Part shown: piece after piece, positions 7,764 through 15,776 of the stretch
Layout: the number at the start of each line of letters is the position of its first letter
How positions within the stretch are numbered: position 1 is the first letter of the stretch
Origin: Marivita sp051251565
GTDB taxonomy: Bacteria; Pseudomonadota; Alphaproteobacteria; Rhodobacterales; Rhodobacteraceae
Assembly: GCF_051251565.1 (NCBI RefSeq)
Contig: NZ_JBPOFB010000012.1
Coordinates: 1-64,000, forward strand
Direction of reading: 5' to 3'
Length of the DNA stretch: 64,000 bases
The notes under the pieces: generated by a model
Told to the model about the DNA's origin: nothing
The model's database searches: none
The model's input: the letters and a program-made list of their open reading frames with translations, nothing else
Position numbers and translations under genes: made by a program

Positions 7764-10447
7764 GCACGCTCAATCTGCTGGTTGCGGTGTGTGCGGCCTA
7801 TGTTTTGTTCCTGTTTCTGGTGGCCTTTGTTGCGGACCGAATGGCGCTACAGGGCAAAAAGGCGTGGCTGCGCTCACCGCTCATTTATACGCTATCGCTG
7901 TCTATATACTGCACCGCTTGGACGTTTTACGGCGCGGTTGGGTCGGCGGCGCGCAACGGGTTTGAATACCTGACCATCTATCTGGGGCCAACGCTTGTCA
8001 TGGTCAGCTGGTGGTGGCTGCTGCGCAAGTTGATCCGCATCGGGCGGACGCAAAAGATCACATCAATCGCCGATCTGATCTCGTCGCGCTATGGCAAATC
8101 CAGCTTGTTGGCCGCTGGAGTGACCATACTCGCCGTGATTGGGACCACGCCGTATATCGCGCTTCAGTTGCAATCCGTGACGCTGTCCTTTTCGGTGTTT
8201 GCCGCGCAATCGGATGGCGCGACACCTCAGGATCAGGGAGACCTTGCCCTTTGGCTGTCGCTGGGCCTTGCGGTATTCACCGTTCTGTTTGGGACCCGGA
8301 ACCTTGACGCGAAAGAGCGCCATGACGGTGTTGTCATGGCCATCGCCGTCGAGGCGGTGGTCAAGCTGGTTGCGCTCTTGTCTGTCGGCATCTTCGTGGT
8401 CTGGGGCGTGTCTGGCGGTCTGACCGAGACGCTCAACCGGATCGATGCGTCCGAGTTCGGGCACTGGCACACAGACCGCAGTCGGTGGGCCGGGCTGATC
8501 TTTCTGTCAGCGGCCGCGTTTCTGTGTCTGCCGCGCACGTTTCAGGTGCTCGTGGTGGAAAACGACGATGAAAGCCACCTGCGCACGGCGGCTTGGGCGT
8601 TTCCGCTGTATCTGTGCCTCATCAGCCTGTTCGTCGTGCCCATCGCTGTTGCAGGGCTGGATATTATGCCCGCGGGATCAAACCCGGACCTGTTTGTCCT
8701 GACCGTGCCGCTTGCCCTTGGCGAAAACGGATTGGCGATGCTGTCATTCCTGGGTGGGTTCAGCTCGGCTACATCCATGGTGATCGTGGCGGCGATTGCG
8801 CTGTCGACGATGGTGTCAAACCACATCGTCATGCCGATCTGGCTGCACCTGCGGCCCAGCGGGGCAAGCGTGTCGGGGGATGTGCGCGCCGCCGTTCTGA
8901 TGGCGCGGCGCATTTCCATCGTGGGGGTGGTGATGCTGGGCTATCTCTATTTCCGCCTGTCCAGCGGCGGTGAGGCGCTGGCCTCTATCGGTTTGGTCGC
9001 ATTTTGCGGTCTGGCGCAGGTGTTGCCAGCGATGCTGGGCGGCATGTTTTGGCGCGGTGCCACGCGTCTGGGGGCGTTTGCCGGGCTGACCGCCGGGTTT
9101 GTGACATGGCTTTACACGCTTTACCTGCCCAGTTTCGGGGCCGGAACGATCCTGCCCATGTCGATTGTCGAGAACGGATTGTTCGGTCTGATCTGGCTGC
9201 GCCCGGATGCTTTGTTCGGGATAATCGGGTTGGATCAGCTGATGCATGCGCTGCTGTGGAGTATGCTGTTCAATGTCGCGGCCTTTGTGACGGTCTCGCT
9301 GGTGACGTTCCCGTCGCCGTTAGAGCGGTTGCAGGCGGCGCAATTCGTCAACATCTTCGATCATTCCACCAGCGCCAGAAGCTGGTCCGGCGGCACTGCA
9401 CAGATCGAAGACCTGATGGTCATGGCGCAACGTATCCTTGGCGCCGGCGAAGCGGTGGCGCTTTTTTCGCGCCACGCCAAACGCCAGGGTGCGCGGGGTG
9501 ATATGCCCGCGCCCACCCCCGATTTTCTTGAGGCACTGGAACGCGAGCTGGGCAGTTCTGTGGGCGCGGCCACGGCGCATGCGATGGTGGGTCAGATCAC
9601 TGGAGGCATGGCGATTTCGGTGCAAGATCTGATGGCGGTCGCGGATGAGACGGCGCAGATGCTCGAATACTCGGCCCGGCTCAAAGAACAATCCGAAGAA
9701 CTGACCCGCACCGCACTGGAAGTGCGCAATGCGAACCAAAAACTGACCCGCCTGTCGATCCAGAAGGATGCGTTTCTCAGTCAGATCAGCCACGAGCTGC
9801 GCACGCCCATGACGTCGATCCGCGCGTTTTCGGAAATCCTGCGCGATACCGATGAAATGCAGCCCAAGGACCAGTCACGCTATGCGTCGATCATCCATGA
9901 TGAAGCCCAGAGGCTGACGCGGTTGCTGGACGACCTGCTGGATTTGAGCGTTGTTGAGAACGGTCAGGTGAACCTGAACCTGCGCGATGGCACCTTGCGC
10001 GATACGCTTGATCGTGCGGTGTCGTCGGCTGGCATCGGGGAAGACGGCGTCACGCTGGACATCGTCCGTGACCCCGTCCGCGAAGACATCCAATTGCACA
10101 CGGATCTGGACCGGCTTAGCCAAGTTTTCATCAATCTGATCGCCAATGCGCGCAAATACTGTGATGCCGCCGCGCCACGACTGGCGATCCGCGTCATGCA
10201 AGAGGCCGACCGTGTGGTGATTGATTTCCAGGACAATGGCACCGGGATAGCCCCCGAAGCAGTGGATATGATTTTTGAAAAATTCGCCCGCGTCAGCGAT
10301 CAAAAGGCCGGTGGGGCCGGGCTTGGCCTTGCGATTTGCCGTCAGGTGATGACGCGCCTTGGGGGAACCGTTGACTATGTGCCAGCAGCACGCGGCGCGA
10401 ATTTCCGGGTGGTTCTGCCCTATCGCACCGCTTTGGCCGCGCAATAA
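7760..10447 (+). CDS. Sodium:solute symporter (SLC5)-histidine kinase hybrid sensor
   Basis: 895-residue membrane sensor kinase. Residues about 1-525 form an SLC5/PutP-like transporter region with many helices (for example SIADLISSRYGKSS near residue 95). A linker with a heptad-like stretch (ARLKEQSEELTRTALEVRNA, about 635-660) leads to the HisKA box FLSQISHELRTP with phospho-His at residue 678. The ATPase domain follows with N box NLIANARKYC, G1 box DNGTGIAPE and G2 box GAGLGLAIC. CbrA and CrbS are known proteins with this architecture, and CrbS controls acetyl-CoA synthetase in Vibrio and Pseudomonas. With acs nearby, acetate sensing is a reasonable guess. The cognate regulator is likely the coupled receiver protein. 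Confidence 0.9.
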   Translation: MSTLNLLVAVCAAYVLFLFLVAFVADRMALQGKKAWLRSPLIYTLSLSIYCTAWTFYGAVGSAARNGFEYLTIYLGPTLVMVSWWWLLRKLIRIGRTQKITSIADLISSRYGKSSLLAAGVTILAVIGTTPYIALQLQSVTLSFSVFAAQSDGATPQDQGDLALWLSLGLAVFTVLFGTRNLDAKERHDGVVMAIAVEAVVKLVALLSVGIFVVWGVSGGLTETLNRIDASEFGHWHTDRSRWAGLIFLSAAAFLCLPRTFQVLVVENDDESHLRTAAWAFPLYLCLISLFVVPIAVAGLDIMPAGSNPDLFVLTVPLALGENGLAMLSFLGGFSSATSMVIVAAIALSTMVSNHIVMPIWLHLRPSGASVSGDVRAAVLMARRISIVGVVMLGYLYFRLSSGGEALASIGLVAFCGLAQVLPAMLGGMFWRGATRLGAFAGLTAGFVTWLYTLYLPSFGAGTILPMSIVENGLFGLIWLRPDALFGIIGLDQLMHALLWSMLFNVAAFVTVSLVTFPSPLERLQAAQFVNIFDHSTSARSWSGGTAQIEDLMVMAQRILGAGEAVALFSRHAKRQGARGDMPAPTPDFLEALERELGSSVGAATAHAMVGQITGGMAISVQDLMAVADETAQMLEYSARLKEQSEELTRTALEVRNANQKLTRLSIQKDAFLSQISHELRTPMTSIRAFSEILRDTDEMQPKDQSRYASIIHDEAQRLTRLLDDLLDLSVVENGQVNLNLRDGTLRDTLDRAVSSAGIGEDGVTLDIVRDPVREDIQLHTDLDRLSQVFINLIANARKYCDAAAPRLAIRVMQEADRVVIDFQDNGTGIAPEAVDMIFEKFARVSDQKAGGAGLGLAICRQVMTRLGGTVDYVPAARGANFRVVLPYRTALAAQ

Positions 10448-10466
10448 TCCGATACGCACGATTTTG

Positions 10467-10481
10467 CTAAACCCTTGGTAA
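10467..10481 (+). promoter_or_regulatory. Degenerate CtrA-like box upstream of the FliM-like gene
   Basis: CTAA-N7-GTAA (10467-10470 and 10478-10481) resembles the alphaproteobacterial CtrA motif TTAA-N7-TTAA with one mismatch in each half. It overlaps an 11-base palindrome TTGGT-A-ACCAA (10475-10485) and is followed by a CCCGG-CATAA-CCGGG hairpin (10488-10502). CtrA controls motility genes in this family, which fits the downstream gene, but the match is weak. Confidence 0.25.
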
Positions 10482-10534
10482 CCAATTCCCGGCATAACCG
10501 GGGCTTAGGGCATCAAGGGGCAATGGCGCGAACC

Positions 10535-11563
10535 ATGAGCGACGACACCGGCGATACGGTTCTGCAACGCAAGGCGCAGGCGCAGCGCAAGGCGCTGGGC
10601 GGCGGTGCCGTGTCGATGCCACGCGCGTTGGGCCGTGGCCTGTCTGTGGCGGCGGATGCACTTTGGGGGTTGGCCCTTGGGGCCACTCTGGTCGCCGACG
10701 AAACACTGCGGACAGAGCGCGCGCTGACCCGGATCGGGGAGGGCAGGCTGCTGATCCTGCTGGAAAACGATGCCGGTCCCTGCGGGCTTGTGGCGCTGGA
10801 CCGGGACATTGTCACCGGCGTGATCGAAGCGCAGACACTTGGCAAGGTCACGCGCTTTCCCACCGATGACAGGCCTTTCACACCCACCGATGCTGCCATG
10901 ATGGCCCCGCTTTTGGATGCGGCCCTGCCGCGCTTTGCGTCGATGCTCGCGGGACAGCCAGACATGGCGCATCTTCAGGGTTACGGGTTCGGTGCGTTGG
11001 TCGACGATGTTCAAAGCGCGGGGCTGGCGCTGGATGCGGAGCACTACCAGATTGCCGCGTTTCAGATCAGCCTGTCGCAAGACATTCGCACAGGGCATGT
11101 TGTATTCCTGTTTCCCGAACCGCCCGAAACTGCCGATACGGCGCGCGCGCCGGTGACTGGCAAACATGAAGCGGTTTTGAAACTGGTCCCTGCCCGCATG
11201 CAAGTGGTGCTGACGCGCATCCACATTCCGCTTGATAAGGCGCGGGCGCTTCGGCCCGGTGATACTCTTGCAATCTCGTCACAGGCGATGACCTCGGCCG
11301 CGCTGGTGGTGGGCGGGGGACATATTGTGGCGCGGGGAAAACTGGGCCAGATGAACGGCTTGCGCGCCATTCGCATTGGCGGTGAGGCGACATCGCTGCA
11401 CAAACCCGTGGCCCTTCCTGCGCAGGCGGGGCAACCCGCACCACCGCCTAGGGATGTTGCAACAAACACCTCTGCGACATTCGATTTCGAAAGCTCGTTC
11501 GATATGGCGCTTGAGGAACTGGCCGCCGATTTGCCGATGGTGCAGACGATCGACAGCGTCTAG
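10535..11563 (+). CDS. FliM/FliN-family (SpoA domain) flagellar switch-like protein
   Basis: 342 residues from the ATG at 10535; an ATG at 10523 would add MART, and the only purine run (AAGGGG, 10515-10520) is poorly spaced for both. After a charged, Lys/Arg/Gln-rich N-terminus comes a FliM-like middle segment, and the C-terminal third (about 245-290, IHIPLDKARALRPGDTLAI) reads as a SpoA surface-presentation domain. FliM/FliN proteins form the rotor switch that binds phospho-CheY. No other flagellar genes are nearby, so this is an orphan locus. The next gene is convergent, sharing four bases at the stops. A role in motility is inferred from the family. Confidence 0.65.
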   Translation: MSDDTGDTVLQRKAQAQRKALGGGAVSMPRALGRGLSVAADALWGLALGATLVADETLRTERALTRIGEGRLLILLENDAGPCGLVALDRDIVTGVIEAQTLGKVTRFPTDDRPFTPTDAAMMAPLLDAALPRFASMLAGQPDMAHLQGYGFGALVDDVQSAGLALDAEHYQIAAFQISLSQDIRTGHVVFLFPEPPETADTARAPVTGKHEAVLKLVPARMQVVLTRIHIPLDKARALRPGDTLAISSQAMTSAALVVGGGHIVARGKLGQMNGLRAIRIGGEATSLHKPVALPAQAGQPAPPPRDVATNTSATFDFESSFDMALEELAADLPMVQTIDSV

Positions 11564-11988
11564 CGCTGTGCAGCCGCCGCATCAAGGGTCGGGCGCAGGG
11601 CGGACAGATCGTAACCCGCCTGTGCCACTGCCGTCAAAATTGCATCTGCCGGTTGCTGCCCCGCTTGGCTTAAGGCCCAAAGGACGGAACAGCGGGTGCC
11701 TGATGCGCAATAGGCCAGAACAGGGCCGTCGGACGCCTCAACAATCGCCATTTGTTGCGCAACGCGGTCCGGGGTCATGGTTTGATGTGTGATCGGCAGA
11801 ACTTCGAACCGAAGCCCTTGGGCCTCGATCGCAGCGCGCATTGTGTCGGCGTGATGCGACGGGGGCACCTCGTCGTCGGGGCGGTTGCAAATCACGGTGG
11901 TGATGCCTGCGGCCTTGATGGCGGCGGCGTCTTCCGGGTCTATCTGCGGGGACACGCTATAGCGGTCAGTGATTGTGCGAATATCCAT
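11560..11988 (-). CDS. DUF442/TIGR01244 phosphatase- or sulfurtransferase-like protein
   Basis: 142-residue cytoplasmic protein with a dual-specificity-phosphatase-like fold. The active-site loop reads LAYCASGTRCSVLWAL, a Cys-X4-Arg P-loop typical of the TIGR01244 family. In other bacteria this domain is fused to or placed beside the BLH metallo-beta-lactamase-fold protein in sulfide/persulfide handling. Here it is the last gene of the operon BLH-YeeE-YedE-DUF442, nine bases after the permease half. A persulfide-transfer role is likely from context but not shown. Its stop overlaps the stop of the convergent FliM-like gene. Confidence 0.8.
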   Translation of the reverse strand: MDIRTITDRYSVSPQIDPEDAAAIKAAGITTVICNRPDDEVPPSHHADTMRAAIEAQGLRFEVLPITHQTMTPDRVAQQMAIVEASDGPVLAYCASGTRCSVLWALSQAGQQPADAILTAVAQAGYDLSALRPTLDAAAAQR

Positions 11989-11997
11989 GTCTCTGAC

Positions 11998-12432
11998 CTA
12001 CTGCGCTGCTGCGGGTCTGTCCAGCCATGTGCGCAGGCCGGGCATTGCGCTCATTCCGGCGACCATCGCGCCAAGAAACACAAGCCCCTCCATCCCACCA
12101 TAGCTGAGCGATGCAATCGCAGGGCCGGGGCACAGCCCGACAAGCCCCCAGCCCATGCCGAACAACACCGAGCCAACAACAAGGTTGCGGCCCAGTTTGG
12201 GCTCAGGGGCAGGCGGCATGGCATCGCCGGTCAGCGCATAGCGGCGCTTTTCGGCCACGCGCCATGCAATGGCCATGGGCAGGATCGCACCGCCCATCAC
12301 AAAGGCCAGCGTCGGATCCCAATCGCCGAAGATATCGAGCCAGCCCTGCACTTTGTGGGTGTCGGTCATGCCCGAGACGAACAGACCGGCGCCGAAAAGA
12401 CCCCCGGCCAGAAATGCAAACAGATTGCGCAT
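11998..12432 (-). CDS. YeeE/YedE-type sulfur-transport half-permease (second half)
   Basis: 144-residue integral membrane protein beginning MRNLFAFLAGGLFGAG at 12430-12432. Four or so helices and the conserved Cys-containing loop GLCPGPAIASL mark it as the DUF6691/YeeE-YedE type. The start overlaps the stop of the preceding half as ATGA; in-frame upstream codons inside that gene are not used. YeeE/YedE (TsuA-like) proteins take up thiosulfate or related sulfur species through a line of cysteines. Here the two halves normally found in one polypeptide are separate genes. Confidence 0.85.
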   Translation of the reverse strand: MRNLFAFLAGGLFGAGLFVSGMTDTHKVQGWLDIFGDWDPTLAFVMGGAILPMAIAWRVAEKRRYALTGDAMPPAPEPKLGRNLVVGSVLFGMGWGLVGLCPGPAIASLSYGGMEGLVFLGAMVAGMSAMPGLRTWLDRPAAAQ

Positions 12433-12857
12433 CAGATGATCCCCAGAAGATGACGGAACAGAACGACGGTCAAACCGCCCGCGCCGATATAGAACACGGT
12501 GGCCACCAGCCCGCGCAGGGACAGGCGCGAAATTCCACAAACCCCATGCCCCGAGGTGCAGCCATTGGCCAGCCGCGTGCCGATGCCGACCAACAGACCC
12601 GCCGCAATCAGCAGGGCGAAGTTACTGGTGGCATTGGTTTCTTTCGGTCCTAGTGCTGTAAGAAGGATGAATGGGATCAGCACCAGCCCCGCAAGAAAAC
12701 TTGCGCGTTCCCACATCGTGCTGCGCCCGCTGCCATCGACCAACCCGCCGATGATGCCGCTGGCCCCCATGATGCGCCCATTGGCAAGCAGATAGACTGC
12801 GCCGCCTGTCCCGATCAGCAACCCGCCGACCAGCCCGTAAATCCAATCTGGGTTCAT
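12432..12857 (-). CDS. YeeE/YedE-type sulfur-transport half-permease (first half)
   Basis: 141-residue membrane protein with about four helices and the signature NGCTSGHGVCGISRLS, whose two cysteines are the thiosulfate-relay residues of this family. It follows the MBL-fold gene by four bases and overlaps the next half-permease by ATGA. Together the two halves would form one sulfur-compound channel in the inner membrane. Import of thiosulfate or export of a sulfur product cannot be told apart from sequence. Confidence 0.88.
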   Translation of the reverse strand: MNPDWIYGLVGGLLIGTGGAVYLLANGRIMGASGIIGGLVDGSGRSTMWERASFLAGLVLIPFILLTALGPKETNATSNFALLIAAGLLVGIGTRLANGCTSGHGVCGISRLSLRGLVATVFYIGAGGLTVVLFRHLLGII

Positions 12858-12861
12858 GTTC

Positions 12862-13725
12862 TTACAATCCGTTTACTGGAATCTTGAGGAAGACTTTGCC
12901 GTCAGTGTCCGCAGGCGGCATGTGCCCCGCCCGCATGTTCACCTGAAGCGACGGGATGATCAGTTTTGGCATCGGCAGAGTGGCATCGCGCGTATCGCGC
13001 ATTTTGACAAAGCTGTCCTTGTCGGCGTTGCCGCCGACATGCACATTCTTGGCCTTCTGGTCGCCGACGGTGGTTTCCCACGCATAGTCTTCGCGGCCCG
13101 GTGCCTTGTAATCATGGCCGACGAAAATCCGGGTCTGATCTGGCAAGGCAAGGATTTTCTGAACAGACTCGTAAAGCTGCTCGGACGATCCACCGGGGAA
13201 ATCACAGCGCGCAGTGCCGAAATCGGGCATGAACAGCGCGTCGCCGACAAAAGCCGCATCGCCCATCACATAGGTCAGACAGGCTGGCGTGTGGCCAGGC
13301 GTGTGCAGGACATCGGCGCGCATCTGCCCTATATGAAAGCTGTCACCGTCGACAAACAGCCTGTCGAACTGGCTGCCATCACGTTGAAATTCAGTGCCTT
13401 CGTTGAACACCTTTCCGAAGGTGTCCTGCACCACCTGAATGCGGTGGCCGATGCCGATCTTTCCGCCCAGAGCCTTTTGCAGATAGGGCGCAGCGCTCAG
13501 ATGGTCGGCATGGACATGGGTTTCCAGAAGCCACTGAACCTCTAATCCGCTTTCCCGAACAAAGGCGATAAGCGCGTCCGCAGACCGGGTGTCTGTGCGA
13601 CCGGAAGCATAGTCAAAATCAAGCACGCTGTCGATGATGGCGCAGGCGCTGCCTTCGGGATCTTGAACGACATAAGAAATGGTATTCGTGGCGTCGTCGA
13701 ACAATCCTGTGACTTTGGGTGTCAT
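12862..13725 (-). CDS. MBL-fold BLH-type protein (persulfide dioxygenase-like)
   Basis: 287 residues from the ATG at 13723-13725, chosen because AAGGAG lies nine bases upstream and the family starts here. Metal-binding motifs are THVHADHLS (HxHxDH), TPGHTPAC and, near the C-terminus, VGHDYKAPG. This pattern belongs to the ETHE1/BLH glyoxalase-II-like group that oxidises glutathione persulfide during sulfide detoxification. BLH operons in Xylella and Agrobacterium are controlled by BigR, but no ArsR-type regulator is adjacent here. The gene leads a four-gene sulfur operon and is preceded by an A/T-rich palindromic segment. Confidence 0.87.
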   Translation of the reverse strand: MTPKVTGLFDDATNTISYVVQDPEGSACAIIDSVLDFDYASGRTDTRSADALIAFVRESGLEVQWLLETHVHADHLSAAPYLQKALGGKIGIGHRIQVVQDTFGKVFNEGTEFQRDGSQFDRLFVDGDSFHIGQMRADVLHTPGHTPACLTYVMGDAAFVGDALFMPDFGTARCDFPGGSSEQLYESVQKILALPDQTRIFVGHDYKAPGREDYAWETTVGDQKAKNVHVGGNADKDSFVKMRDTRDATLPMPKLIIPSLQVNMRAGHMPPADTDGKVFLKIPVNGL

Positions 13726-13751
13726 CTTTTCGCTCTCCTTGGTCTGCTCAA

Positions 13752-13775
13752 ACATATATATAAATATGAATATGT
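13752..13775 (-). promoter_or_regulatory. A/T-rich inverted repeat upstream of the BLH sulfur operon
   Basis: ACATAT (13752-13757) is mirrored by ATATGT (13770-13775) across an A/T-only centre, 27 bases upstream of the start codon, in an otherwise GC-rich region. BigR/SqrR-type persulfide sensors bind A/T-rich inverted repeats at such operons, so this is a candidate promoter-operator. It lacks a complete ATTC-N8-GAAT SqrR-type match. Confidence 0.4.
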
Positions 13776-13835
13776 CGCAAGGGGGCATGTCGAAGAAAAT
13801 ACGCGCTTTTTGCATGTTTTGCGCGCGACGCAGGA

Positions 13836-14888
13836 CTACGGAGCGCTGCCTGCAGGTGTTCCTGTGGGATCGGACAAAGAGGCAAGCACGTCATTCTTGC
13901 CGATCACTCCTATCGGGATGCCGCGGTCAACCACGACAAGATCGATATCGCTGGTCACCAGCGTCGACATCACTTCCTGCACCCGCGCGTCTGCGTCGAC
14001 ATGTGGGGCATTCGCGGTGGGCGTGCCGGGGCGCATCACATCGCGCGCGCGCAGCACACCAAGCGGGTTCATATGTGTGACGAAATCGGCGACGTAATCG
14101 TTTGACGGGTTGCGGAAAATCTCTTGCGGGGTGCCGCATTGCACGATCCGCCCACCTTCCATGATGGCAATCCGATTGCCGATCTTGAATGCCTCATCAA
14201 GATCGTGGCTGACAAAGATGATCGTGCGCTTGAGCCGCTGTTGCAACTCCAACAGCTCGTCCTGCAATTTCGTGCGGATCAGCGGATCAAGTGCCGAAAA
14301 CGGCTCGTCCATCAAAAGGATAGGCGCATCCGTGGCAAAGGCGCGGGCCAGTCCGACGCGCTGTTGCATGCCACCGGACAGCTCTGCCACCTTGCGATCG
14401 GCCCAGTCGGACAGCCCGACAAGCGCGAGCTGGTGTTCAACCCGGTCTTTGCGTTCCGCCTTGGACTGCCCCCCCAGTTCAAGACCAAGCCCCACGTTTT
14501 CGCGCACCGTTCGCCAAGGCAGCAGACCGAATTGCTGAAACACCATCGCCACATGGCGCAGGCGAACCTCGCGCAGCACCTCGGGGGACGCGTTGGTCAC
14601 GTCCACCAAACTTTTTCCGTCATGCACCCGCACGCAGCCCCGCGCGACCGGGTTTAACCCATTGACTGCTCGCAAAAGCGTGGATTTTCCAGACCCGGAC
14701 AGGCCCATGAGAACAAGGATTTCACCCTCGGACACGGACAGCGAACAATCATGCACACCCAGAACCTGTCCAGTTCCGCGCTGAATGTCGCCGCGATCTT
14801 GGCCCGCATCCATCAGCGGTAAGGCGGTGTCGGGTTTGTCGCCAAACACGATGGATACATTGTCGAATTCAACGCGAATGTTGCTCAT
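13836..14888 (-). CDS. choV: Choline ABC transporter ATP-binding protein
   Basis: 350-residue ATPase of the choline importer. Walker A is GLSGSGKST, the signature is LSGGMQQRV and Walker B is ILLMDEPFSALD. After the ATPase domain a C-terminal CBS-like portion (about residues 270-340, VMRPGTPTANAPHVDADARV) follows, as in ProV/OpuA. An N-terminal stretch (ALPLMDAGQDRGDIQRGTG, about residues 22-40) before Walker A is the insert typical of ChoV. It starts with an ATGA overlap with choW and ends the choX-choW-choV operon. The divergent betIBA operon makes choline the expected substrate. Confidence 0.92.
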   Translation of the reverse strand: MSNIRVEFDNVSIVFGDKPDTALPLMDAGQDRGDIQRGTGQVLGVHDCSLSVSEGEILVLMGLSGSGKSTLLRAVNGLNPVARGCVRVHDGKSLVDVTNASPEVLREVRLRHVAMVFQQFGLLPWRTVRENVGLGLELGGQSKAERKDRVEHQLALVGLSDWADRKVAELSGGMQQRVGLARAFATDAPILLMDEPFSALDPLIRTKLQDELLELQQRLKRTIIFVSHDLDEAFKIGNRIAIMEGGRIVQCGTPQEIFRNPSNDYVADFVTHMNPLGVLRARDVMRPGTPTANAPHVDADARVQEVMSTLVTSDIDLVVVDRGIPIGVIGKNDVLASLSDPTGTPAGSAP

Positions 14889-15721
14889 TTCGGACGCTCC
14901 ATTCGCAGCATCCGGTCAAGGATGATTGCCACGACCACGATCACGAAGCCGCTTTCGAACCCGCGCGCCGTGTTCACTTGGTTGAGCGCGCGCACCACTG
15001 GCACACCCAAACCGTCCGCGCCCACAAGGGCCGCGATCACCACCATCGACAGCGACAGCATGATCGTCTGGTTCAGCCCCGCCATGATCTGCGGCAACGC
15101 AGAGGGCAGTTCGACCTTCCAAAGCAATTGCGATTTTGTTGCGCCAAACGCCTCTGCCGCTTCGATCAAGGGGGTCGGGGTCGAACTGACGCCAAGATGG
15201 GTCAACCGGATTGGGGCGGGCAACACAAAGATCACCGTGGCGATCAGGCCCGGCACCATACCGATGCCGAAAAACACAATTGCTGGAATAAGATAGACAA
15301 AGGTTGGCAAGGTTTGCATGAGGTCCAGAACCGGACGCATCCATGCATAAAGCCGGGGCCGGTGCGCCACTGCTATGCCGATGGGCACACCGATGCCCAT
15401 GCACACGACACAGGCCGACAGGACAAGGGTCAGGCTTTCGGTTGTTTCCTCCCAATAGCCCTGGTTGATGATAAACAGGAACCCGACCGCCACGAACAGC
15501 GCGACCTTCCAACTGCGTTGCAGATAATAGGTCAGCGCTACAAACACTCCGATGATCACCAGCGGATGTGGCGTTTGTAACAGCCACAAAAAGCCGTCGA
15601 TCATTGCCTCAAGCGCGTCTGACAACGCGTCGAAAAAGAACGCTCCGTTGCTTTCAAGCCAGTCAAACGCTGTGCCGGCGGTTTTCCCGACCGGGATCTT
15701 GTGGTCCGTCAACCAATCCAT
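14885..15721 (-). CDS. choW: Choline ABC transporter permease
   Basis: 278-residue inner-membrane permease of the ProW/ChoW type. The N-terminal soluble/amphipathic segment (MDWLTDHKIPVGKTAG) is followed by six or so helices and the ATPase-contact loop EAAEFGATKSQ-like region EAFGATKSQLLWKVELPSALP. Quaternary-amine permeases of this type work as homodimers with two ATPases. A strong hairpin separates it from choX upstream, and its stop overlaps the choV start by four bases. Confidence 0.92.
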   Translation of the reverse strand: MDWLTDHKIPVGKTAGTAFDWLESNGAFFFDALSDALEAMIDGFLWLLQTPHPLVIIGVFVALTYYLQRSWKVALFVAVGFLFIINQGYWEETTESLTLVLSACVVCMGIGVPIGIAVAHRPRLYAWMRPVLDLMQTLPTFVYLIPAIVFFGIGMVPGLIATVIFVLPAPIRLTHLGVSSTPTPLIEAAEAFGATKSQLLWKVELPSALPQIMAGLNQTIMLSLSMVVIAALVGADGLGVPVVRALNQVNTARGFESGFVIVVVAIILDRMLRMERPK

Positions 15722-15749
15722 GAAACGTCCTTATTGGTGAGGGTCGAAA

Positions 15750-15768
15750 GGGCGGCGCAAAGCCGCCC
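15750..15768 (-). other. Intercistronic hairpin between choX and choW
   Basis: GGGCGGC (15750-15756) pairs perfectly with GCCGCCC (15762-15768) around GCAAA. There is no strong T-run, so it probably protects the choX mRNA 3' end or partly reduces read-through, giving more binding protein than permease. Confidence 0.55.
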
Positions 15769-15776
15769 CGCCGCCT

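Noticed and set aside
13725..13815. 30-residue N-terminal extension of the MBL-fold protein
   Set aside because: It would translate the A/T-rich promoter-like palindrome; the downstream ATG has AAGGAG and starts at the family boundary.
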